A stretch of DNA of 5,792 nt from Candidatus Microgenomates bacterium (GTDB taxonomy: Bacteria; Patescibacteriota; Dojkabacteria; SC72). The DNA is taken from the NCBI GenBank assembly GCA_012797935.1, contig JAAZOC010000057.1:1-5792 (forward strand), in the 5' to 3' direction. Made by a program: the position numbers and the translations under genes. This document shows, one piece after another, positions 1 to 3,657 of this stretch. The notes below the pieces were generated by a model. It was given only the letters and a program-made list of their open reading frames with translations, was not told the origin of the DNA and made no database searches. How positions within the stretch are numbered: position 1 is the stretch's first letter; every line of letters starts with the position of its first letter.

Positions 1-1
1 A

Positions 2-169
2 GCTACACTACTCTTTATTGGTGTTTTCTTTGAATTTTTAGTAAAGCTTTCAAACAAGACTCTTTTCTTAACAACCTCAGCAGTAAAGAAAGTTGCTATA
101 TATATCAAAGAGAATAAAAAGAAAAAAGAAGGAAAAAGAAGAGAGAATCTTGAAAAACGATTTAAGTAA
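2..169 (+). CDS. C-terminal fragment of an unidentified membrane protein
   Basis: The reading frame enters the window open at base 2 and runs 55 codons to a TAA at 167-169, so only the C-terminus is visible. It starts with a hydrophobic stretch (ATLLFIGVFFEFLV), then a less hydrophobic linker, and ends in a very Lys/Arg/Glu-rich tail (from about residue 38: KENKKKKEGKRRENLEKRFK). This looks like a last transmembrane helix followed by a basic cytoplasmic tail. The family cannot be recognised from this piece. The tail is encoded by a nearly pure purine tract at 107-147. The stop lies 8 bp inside the converging rarA gene, so the two genes share their 3' ends; such overlaps fit a compact genome. 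Confidence that it is coding rests on the open frame and the sensible membrane-protein composition, not on homology. Confidence 0.6.
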   Translation, partial: ATLLFIGVFFEFLVKLSNKTLFLTTSAVKKVAIYIKENKKKKEGKRRENLEKRFK

Positions 170-1361
170 TATACTTCCTGTTCTTAAGTTTGTCTGGTAA
201 GCATTGTTGATTAGATTTCTTCCCTTCTAAATCGTGATCATATTCATATCCTTTTCCATATCCTAGTTCTCTCATTAATTTTGTTTCTCCATTTCTTATA
301 TTTAAAGGAACAGGTAGATTACCATATTGTTCAATATCTTTTTTTACTAAACCTTCAACTACATATGCAGTATTATCTTTTGGAGCTTTGGATAAATATA
401 TAGCTAATTGCATCAAAAATATTTCACATTCAGGCATACCAATCTTTTGACAAGCTTCATATACAGTATTTGCCATAACAATAGCATTGATGTCTGCATT
501 TCCTATATCTTCACTTGCAAATCTTAGCATTCTTCTTGCAACATACAATGGATCCTCTCCAGCACTTAACATCCTTCCTACCCAGTAGCAAGCAGCATCT
601 GGATTCGATGATCTCATTGATTTATGAATTGCCGAGATTATATTAAAATGTTCCTCTCCATTCTTGTCATAATATACAGGTTTCTGTATTGTATCCCTTA
701 TGATCTCTTCAGTTAGTTCTTTTTTGTTACTTGATTCTGTTAATGTTATTGCCATTTCCAAAACATTAAGCCCAGATCTAATATCTCCATTTGAAAGATT
801 TGCCATCATATCCAAAGCTTTTTTCTTTACTGTTATTTGAGGAAACTCTTTCTTTGATATTTTTTTAAGTAAATTTGAAATATCTTCTTCAGTTTGTTGT
901 TTAAAAACAAAAACCTTTGCTCTAGAAAGAAGAGCGCTATTTATTGTAAATGAAGGATTCTCTGTAGTAGCACCAATCAATATGACTATACCCTTCTCGA
1001 CATATGGTAGAAGTGCATCTTGCTGAGCTTTGTTCCATCTGTGAATTTCATCTAAAAAGAGAATTGTTTTCTTACCATACTGTTGATTTGAAAGTGCAAT
1101 TTTAATTATTTTTCTTAATGTATCTTTACCACTTGTAACAGCTTGGAGCTTGTGGAAATCATAGTAGAGATTTAAGGAGAGAATGTATGCAAGAGTTGTT
1201 TTTCCTGTTCCTGGAGGCCCCCAGAATATCATAGAAGGTATTCTACCGCTTTCAAGGAATTTCCTAATTGGTCCATCTTTACCAACCAAATGATCTTGTC
1301 CAACAAAATCATCAAGTGTTTTTGGTCTATATTTTGATGCTAATGGTTCGTATATTGGCAT
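162..1361 (-). CDS. rarA: Replication-associated recombination protein A (RarA/MgsA, AAA+ ATPase)
   Basis: 399 aa. RarA/MgsA (bacterial counterpart of eukaryotic Mgs1/WRNIP1) is a tetrameric DNA-dependent ATPase related to clamp-loader subunits that acts at stalled replication forks. Visible in order: the N-terminal family signature PLASKYRPKTLDDFVGQDHL (6-25), Walker A GPPGTGKTT (48-56), Walker B ILFLDEIH (100-107) followed by RWNKAQQDALLP, sensor 1 GATTENPSF (130-138), the arginine-finger segment LLSRAKVF (144-151, R147) and sensor 2 NGDIRSGLNVLE (191-202). The C-terminal oligomerisation domain is complete: AIHKSMRSSNPDAACYW (244-260), GEDPLYVARRMLRFASEDIG (268-287), and near the end YGNLPVPLNIRNGETKLM (346-363) and YGKGYEYDHD (368-377). 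The length is slightly below E. coli RarA because the N-terminus is short. The ATG sits 8 nt after a perfect TATAAT with no SD, so the mRNA is probably leaderless. It is divergent from the 75-aa membrane gene and converges with the preceding fragment. Identification is secure. Confidence 0.97.
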   Translation of the reverse strand: MPIYEPLASKYRPKTLDDFVGQDHLVGKDGPIRKFLESGRIPSMIFWGPPGTGKTTLAYILSLNLYYDFHKLQAVTSGKDTLRKIIKIALSNQQYGKKTILFLDEIHRWNKAQQDALLPYVEKGIVILIGATTENPSFTINSALLSRAKVFVFKQQTEEDISNLLKKISKKEFPQITVKKKALDMMANLSNGDIRSGLNVLEMAITLTESSNKKELTEEIIRDTIQKPVYYDKNGEEHFNIISAIHKSMRSSNPDAACYWVGRMLSAGEDPLYVARRMLRFASEDIGNADINAIVMANTVYEACQKIGMPECEIFLMQLAIYLSKAPKDNTAYVVEGLVKKDIEQYGNLPVPLNIRNGETKLMRELGYGKGYEYDHDLEGKKSNQQCLPDKLKNRKYIT

Positions 1362-1365
1362 ATAT

Positions 1366-1378
1366 CTGTATTATACAG
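1366..1378 (-). promoter_or_regulatory. rarA -10 element inside a 13-bp palindrome
   Basis: Reading the minus strand, TATAAT occupies 1375-1370 and only 8 nt (ACAGATAT) separate it from the rarA ATG at 1361, so transcription would start within a base or two of the start codon. The element is embedded in the palindrome CTGTAT-T-ATACAG (1366-1378). No convincing -35 lies 16-18 nt upstream. The palindrome could be an operator, or a by-product of an extended -10 motif. Confidence 0.5.
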
Positions 1379-1386
1379 TAATGCTG

Positions 1387-1392
1387 TATAAT
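1387..1392 (+). promoter_or_regulatory. -10 element for the 75-aa membrane protein gene
   Basis: A perfect TATAAT within CTGTATAATTGG predicts a start near 1399 and a leader of about 27 nt containing the SD at 1413-1419. The same 9-mer CTGTATAAT occurs on the minus strand at the rarA promoter. The element overlaps the start of a longer ATG frame from 1381, which argues that the longer frame is not the translated form. No clear -35 is present at the usual distance. Confidence 0.5.
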
Positions 1393-1412
1393 TGGTTGTT
1401 CTCAAAACTAGG

Positions 1413-1419
1413 AAAGGAG
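1413..1419 (+). promoter_or_regulatory. Shine-Dalgarno site deciding the start at 1426
   Basis: AAAGGAG ends 6 nt before the ATG at 1426 and 9 nt before the adjacent in-frame ATG at 1429. This is optimal spacing. No SD precedes the in-frame ATG at 1381, so the start is placed at 1426. Confidence 0.7.
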
Positions 1420-1425
1420 AGATGG

Positions 1426-1653
1426 ATGATGCAAAAAGAGTTTACATCATGGTATTGCTTGGTACTGTTTGTAGCTCTTGTTGCTCTATGGATTTACTGG
1501 TTCTTGCCAGTTGCCATAGATTTGTATATGAGGTTGAAAGAAGGAAGAAAAGTGGATTATGCATGGCTTAAGAGTGCCATGGACAAAGTTGTATGCCTTC
1601 TTTATGGATATGTAATCGTCTATGCAATCAATTTCCAATTCAAGCTTCTCTAG
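1426..1653 (+). CDS. Small integral membrane protein, 75 aa, unknown function
   Basis: Starting at ATG 1426 the product is 75 aa. A hydrophobic helix rich in aromatics (about residues 8-31, WYCLVLFVALVALWIYWFLP) is followed by a charged loop (YMRLKEGRKVDY, about 34-45) and a second hydrophobic segment (about 53-70, VVCLLYGYVIVYAINF). It is therefore probably a two-helix inner-membrane protein with the basic loop in the cytoplasm. The frame is also open from ATG 1381 (90 aa), but the TATAAT at 1387-1392 and the SD at 1413-1419 both favour the shorter form. I recognise no family. It stands alone between a divergent rarA and a strong hairpin 6 nt after its stop. A 7-nt tandem duplication (TCTCTAG twice, 1647-1660) spans the stop codon. 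Confidence 0.75.
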   Translation: MMQKEFTSWYCLVLFVALVALWIYWFLPVAIDLYMRLKEGRKVDYAWLKSAMDKVVCLLYGYVIVYAINFQFKLL

Positions 1654-1659
1654 TCTCTA

Positions 1660-1697
1660 GAGGGGATTATATGCTTTCATGCAATTATAATCCCCTC
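1660..1697. terminator. Strong hairpin without U-tract (possible terminator or mRNA 3' stabiliser)
   Basis: Perfect 12-bp arms GAGGGGATTATA (1660-1671) and TATAATCCCCTC (1686-1697) enclose a 14-nt loop whose TGC/GCA ends can extend the stem past a 2-nt bulge. It starts 6 nt after the stop of the 75-aa gene. Neither strand has a T-run after the stem, so it is not a canonical intrinsic terminator. Termination, RNase protection or a bidirectional role between converging transcripts are all possible. Confidence 0.5.
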
Positions 1698-1704
1698 AAA
1701 GATT

Positions 1705-1902
1705 CTAATTGATATGAACCCCTGCCCTATAGTATAATCCTTTGTTCTTTAAAAGTTCTACTAATCTCAAAAATTTGGTAGTACTCAATGTGGTTTCATA
1801 ATATATGAAGTTATATTGGGTTCTACCAGAGGGAGAATATATGGAAAATATTTTTGTATCAGGAGGTGTCTTACTGGTTTTAGGTTTTCTCTTTTTCATC
1901 AC
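1705..1902 (-). CDS. Doubtful small ORF, up to 65 aa
   Basis: An open frame reads MMKKRKPKTS... and ends LVELLKNKGLYYRAGVHIN, with the stop 7 nt from the 1660-1697 hairpin. For it: the region 1705-1815 has no competing plus-strand frame, the C-terminal half (YNFIYYETT...KFLRLVELLKNKG) reads like a small alpha/beta protein, and it would converge on the hairpin exactly as the methyltransferase converges on the 2328-2395 hairpin. Against it: no SD or obvious promoter precedes either ATG, few codons start with G, its 5' third is antisense to the better-supported 43-aa gene, and ORFs of this length arise by chance in AT-rich DNA. A shorter form starting further in is possible. No family is recognised. 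Confidence 0.25.
   Translation of the reverse strand: MMKKRKPKTSKTPPDTKIFSIYSPSGRTQYNFIYYETTLSTTKFLRLVELLKNKGLYYRAGVHIN
1709..1738 (+). promoter_or_regulatory. Sigma70-like promoter for the small membrane protein pair
   Basis: TTGATA (1709-1714) and TATAAT (1733-1738) are separated by 18 nt, the only near-consensus two-part promoter in the window. A start near 1745 would give a leader of about 96 nt before the ATG at 1841. Confidence 0.5.
1745..1840 (+). promoter_or_regulatory. Structured 5' leader with competing pairings near the SD
   Basis: In the inferred leader, TTGGTAG (1775-1781) can pair with CTACTAA (1758-1764, one G-U) over a 10-nt loop. Alternatively its TGGTAG can pair with CTACCA (1823-1828), which lies directly before the SD. 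The small palindrome TTCATA-ATA-TATGAA (1795-1809) lies between. The two long pairings are mutually exclusive, which could modulate ribosome access. This comes from inspection only; no known riboswitch class is recognised. Confidence 0.25.
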
Positions 1903-1972
1903 AGATCCGTGGTTTGGTATTCAGAGGCTTACAATGAAAAAAATATCCGGAAAATGGAGGAAGAAGAAGTGA
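1841..1972 (+). CDS. 43-aa single-pass membrane protein with basic tail
   Basis: ATG 1841 is preceded by AGAGGGAG (about 1828-1835), with GGGAG ending 5 nt before the start: a good SD. The product has a short N-terminus (MENIF), one hydrophobic helix (about 5-21, FVSGGVLLVLGFLFFIT), then DPWFGIQRL and a basic tail ending KKISGKWRKKK. The charge distribution predicts the N-terminus outside and the tail in the cytoplasm. It ends with TGA, and only 5 nt separate it from ATG 1978 of the next gene, so the two are very probably co-translated. Function is unknown. The size and layout recall small bitopic accessory subunits or regulators, but that is analogy only. Part of it is antisense to the doubtful ORF at 1705-1902. 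Confidence 0.6.
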   Translation: MENIFVSGGVLLVLGFLFFITDPWFGIQRLTMKKISGKWRKKK

Positions 1973-1977
1973 AAGAA

Positions 1978-2319
1978 ATGAATCTTCTTGTTATCTTCTT
2001 TTTTGCAATCTGTCTGAATACAGATTGTGGCATTCTTCTTAAGAAGAAAGAAGGTAGCAACTTACTAGGTATGGTAAAAATCTCTCTTGCTGTTGAAATA
2101 ATATTGTGGTTTTTAGCTTTTCTTGCATGTGAGGAGGAACTTACATTTCAATTCTATCTTGGAGCTTTGCTTGTTATTTTGGCAACTGCCTCTATTGAAA
2201 GATACTTACAAAATGTTAAGGAAATGCTTTGGTCTCCAAAGCTACATTATTTCCTCTTTCTCTCCTCACCAATACTTCTCCTTTTGCTGATATTTACAAA
2301 TGGATCAGTATTTTTTTAA
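1978..2319 (+). CDS. 113-aa polytopic membrane protein, unknown function
   Basis: About four hydrophobic segments are visible from ATG 1978: 2-13 (possibly to 21), 36-51 (SLAVEIILWFLAFLAC), 59-73 (FYLGALLVILATASI) and 91-107 (YFLFLSSPILLLLLIF). Short charged loops lie between them (LKKKEG at 21-26, CEEEL at 51-55, ERYLQNVKE at 74-82). The frame extends upstream to a TTG at 1816, but that part has soluble, shadow-like composition and is covered in another frame by the 43-aa gene with its own SD. In-frame ATG 1954 (MEEEEVKEM...) is the alternative start and would overlap the 43-aa gene by 19 nt. GGAGG at 1956-1960 is rather far from 1978, so translation may depend on coupling to the upstream gene. 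The last codons contain a T7 run (2311-2317). No family is recognised. Confidence 0.65.
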   Translation: MNLLVIFFFAICLNTDCGILLKKKEGSNLLGMVKISLAVEIILWFLAFLACEEELTFQFYLGALLVILATASIERYLQNVKEMLWSPKLHYFLFLSSPILLLLLIFTNGSVFF

Positions 2320-2327
2320 ACAAGATT

Positions 2328-2395
2328 GGTAGAACCCAAAGAGGGGAATAGTTGAATTATTACATTCTAAAAAAAGATTATTCCCCTCTTCTACC
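2328..2395. repeat. Nested inverted repeat between converging genes
   Basis: The 17-nt sequence GGTAGAAGAGGGGAATA on the minus strand (2395-2379), which is the end of the methyltransferase gene, is matched on the plus strand at 2328-2350 with one 6-nt insertion (CCCAAA or equivalent) after GGTAGAA. The inner uninterrupted arms AAGAGGGGAATA/TATTCCCCTCTT are 12 bp and the loop is 28 nt. It ends the 113-aa gene transcript and overlaps the methyltransferase stop. The GAGGGGA-WTA core is shared with the 1660-1697 hairpin. Confidence 0.6.
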
Positions 2396-2416
2396 ATATA
2401 TGTAGAGAGGAACATC
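2369..2416 (-). terminator. Intrinsic terminator of the methyltransferase gene
   Basis: On the minus strand, GAT-g-TTCCTCT-CTAC (2416-2402) folds onto GTAG-aag-AGGGGAA-ta-ATC (2394-2376) around a 7-nt ATATATG loop, and is followed at once by seven Ts (2375-2369). The stem is interrupted by small bulges but has the stem-plus-U-tract form of a Rho-independent terminator. Most of it lies inside the last codons, and its 3' arm is the sequence that can alternatively pair in the 2328-2395 repeat. Confidence 0.45.
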
Positions 2417-2923
2417 ATTGCTTAGTACAACCATTTTCTCTTTCCCAAGTCCTTTTATTTGATTCTTGTAGCTAAATAGGACGCCACCTTTTTCTATGTA
2501 GTTTATTAATTTCTGTCCTAAGATGGAAAGAGTTTTGTCATTCAAATAACAATACACTTTTGTAGCATTTGATATATCTACTTTAAAAATATCTTCAGGA
2601 ATGAAAAGTATTTCTTTAGCAAAAGGAAATCGTAATATTCTAGAGGTATTTGCCATAATCATCATTATTGGTGAGATATCATATCCTATACATTTACATT
2701 GACTCTGTTCGTATGCTTCCAATACTAATCTACCATCTCCACTTCCCAAATCAACAAAGGTATCTGTTTTTTGAAGATTCATTATATTGACTACTTCCTC
2801 AAGAATTTCTTTTGGAGTTTTAAAAAGAGGAACTAAGAATGCACTAATTAATAGTGTAAGTATCAGAGAAGAGAAAAGTAGAATTATGATTATTCCAATT
2901 GCTAAGGTTATACCGTTTAACAT
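2378..2923 (-). CDS. Membrane-anchored class I SAM methyltransferase, FAM173/ATPSCKMT-like
   Basis: 181 aa. The N-terminus (about 5-33) is one long hydrophobic anchor, followed by VPLFKTPKEILEEVVNIM (31-48) and a compact Rossmann methyltransferase core. Motif I VDLGSGDGRLV (57-67) binds SAM. The acidic residue at the end of strand 2 is D82 in IGYDISP (79-85). PEDIFKVD (109-116), VYCYLND (123-129) and KGGVLF (145-150) follow. The order anchor, TPKE, VDLGSGDGR, GYD-x-SP, D-hydrophobic-F/W-KV matches the FAM173 lysine methyltransferases. Eukaryotic members methylate ATP synthase subunit c or the adenine nucleotide translocator; many bacterial relatives are uncharacterised. A membrane-protein lysine substrate is therefore an inference. 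No SD precedes the ATG. A minus-strand TATAAT lies at 2952-2947. It is divergent from truB with 38 bp between. Methyltransferase identity is firm; subfamily moderate. Confidence 0.88.
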   Translation of the reverse strand: MLNGITLAIGIIIILLFSSLILTLLISAFLVPLFKTPKEILEEVVNIMNLQKTDTFVDLGSGDGRLVLEAYEQSQCKCIGYDISPIMMIMANTSRILRFPFAKEILFIPEDIFKVDISNATKVYCYLNDKTLSILGQKLINYIEKGGVLFSYKNQIKGLGKEKMVVLSNDVPLYIYGRRGE

Positions 2924-2937
2924 TGTGGTATCATTGA

Positions 2938-2952
2938 TATATTTAGATTATA
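2938..2952. promoter_or_regulatory. Overlapping divergent -10 elements for truB and the methyltransferase
   Basis: The 38-bp spacer is almost pure A/T. On the plus strand, TG-A-TATATT (2935-2943) is an extended -10 giving a truB leader of only about 10 nt; the later TATATA run could give an even shorter one. On the minus strand, TATAAT (2952-2947) would start near 2940 and give the methyltransferase a leader of about 17 nt. Neither leader contains an SD. Confidence 0.4.
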
Positions 2953-2961
2953 TATATAGAT

Positions 2962-3657
2962 ATGATAGATGGTATTTTGCTAATTAACAAGGAGGAAGAA
3001 ATCACTTCATATGATGTTATTAGAAGGCTAAAAAGATTACTTCCTAAAGGTCAAAAAACAGGTCATGCTGGGACTCTTGATCCTTTTGCTACTGGTCTTT
3101 TGGTTATACTTCTTGGACGTGGTACAAAGTTAATGGAAAAATTTCATACCTTAGACAAAGAATATTTGGTAGAAGGTGAATTCGGCTACTCTACTGATAC
3201 TCAAGATGTTACAGGTAATGTTTTGAAAAGGTGTGAGCATCTTTCTGTAATTTCTAAGGATGAAATTATGAAAGCTATTGAAGAAAATTTACTTGGTAAA
3301 TTTACTCAAACACCACCTATGTATTCAGCTAAGAAAGTGAATGGGAAGAAAGCATATGACTTAGCCAGAGAAGGTGTTGTAGTTGAATTGAAAGGAAAGG
3401 AGATTGAAGTTAAATCTTTTGAAATTATTGAGTATAATTGGCCAAGGGTAAAATTTAGAATACTCTGCTCTACTGGTACATATATTAGGACATTAATTAA
3501 TGATTTAGGAGATATTCTAGGTTGTGGCGCTACAGCAGTTACTCTTTGTAGAGAAAGAATTGGAGATTTCTCACTACATCTTTCTGTAGATTCTGCTCTT
3601 CTTGAAAGCGAAGATTTTGTTGAGAAGATAATAACTTTAGAAAACATTAAACTATGA
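2962..3657 (+). CDS. truB: tRNA pseudouridine(55) synthase TruB (short form)
   Basis: 231 aa. TruB isomerises U55 in the T-psi-C arm of tRNAs in the cytoplasm. Visible: the opening GILLINKEEEITSYDVI (4-20), the catalytic motif GHAGTLDPFATGLL (34-47) with nucleophile D40, KEYLVEGEFGYSTDTQDVTG (66-85) with the conserved stacking tyrosine Y68, QTPPMYSAKKVNGKKAYDLA (116-135), the C-terminal active-site strand CSTGTYIRTLINDLG (169-183) with R176, and LCRERIGDFSL (195-205). The catalytic domain is complete, but the protein ends soon after it. E. coli TruB is about 310 aa and carries a C-terminal PUA domain that has no room here. ATG 2962 gives the standard N-terminus and lacks an SD. The stop overlaps the rsmI start as ATGA, so the two form an operon. 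Confidence 0.96.
   Translation: MIDGILLINKEEEITSYDVIRRLKRLLPKGQKTGHAGTLDPFATGLLVILLGRGTKLMEKFHTLDKEYLVEGEFGYSTDTQDVTGNVLKRCEHLSVISKDEIMKAIEENLLGKFTQTPPMYSAKKVNGKKAYDLAREGVVVELKGKEIEVKSFEIIEYNWPRVKFRILCSTGTYIRTLINDLGDILGCGATAVTLCRERIGDFSLHLSVDSALLESEDFVEKIITLENIKL

Larger units (their letters stand above)
1816..2339. repeat. Perfect 13-bp inverted repeat bracketing the two small membrane genes
   Basis: TTGGGTTCTACCA (1816-1828) and its exact reverse complement TGGTAGAACCCAA (2327-2339) flank the 43-aa and 113-aa genes, 498 bp apart. The first copy lies directly before the SD of the 43-aa gene and the second begins 7 nt after the stop of the 113-aa gene. No flanking target-site duplication is visible and there is no transposase, so a mobile element is not demonstrated. 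Long-range mRNA pairing of the two ends is an alternative. Confidence 0.6.

Noticed and set aside
107..147. Purine-rich tract as a functional DNA element (H-DNA or U-rich terminator for rarA)
   Set aside because: It encodes the Lys/Arg/Glu tail of the leading membrane protein. On the rarA strand it is pyrimidine-rich, but no GC stem precedes it.
1366..1378. SOS/LexA-type operator at rarA (CTGT...ACAG)
   Set aside because: The E. coli type site is CTGT-N8-ACAG; here the spacing is 5. The palindrome is explained at least as well by the -10 element, and one site gives no statistical support.
1381..1425. N-terminal 15 codons extending the 75-aa protein to 90 aa
   Set aside because: The stretch contains the predicted TATAAT and the SD for ATG 1426, and the ATG at 1381 has no SD.
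1816..1977. N-terminal extension of the 113-aa protein from TTG 1816
   Set aside because: Its translation is soluble and irregular, it starts within an inverted repeat, and the 43-aa gene with its own SD occupies the region in another frame.
1816..2339. Transposon or MITE with 13-bp terminal repeats
   Set aside because: There is no target-site duplication at the borders, no transposase and no second copy in the window. Kept only as an inverted repeat.
2787..2987. 66-aa plus-strand frame spanning the methyltransferase start and truB start
   Set aside because: It is antisense to the methyltransferase anchor and runs out of frame into truB; no SD.
3306..3647. 113-aa minus-strand frame inside truB
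   Set aside because: It is antisense to conserved TruB motifs and has no promoter or SD: a shadow frame.
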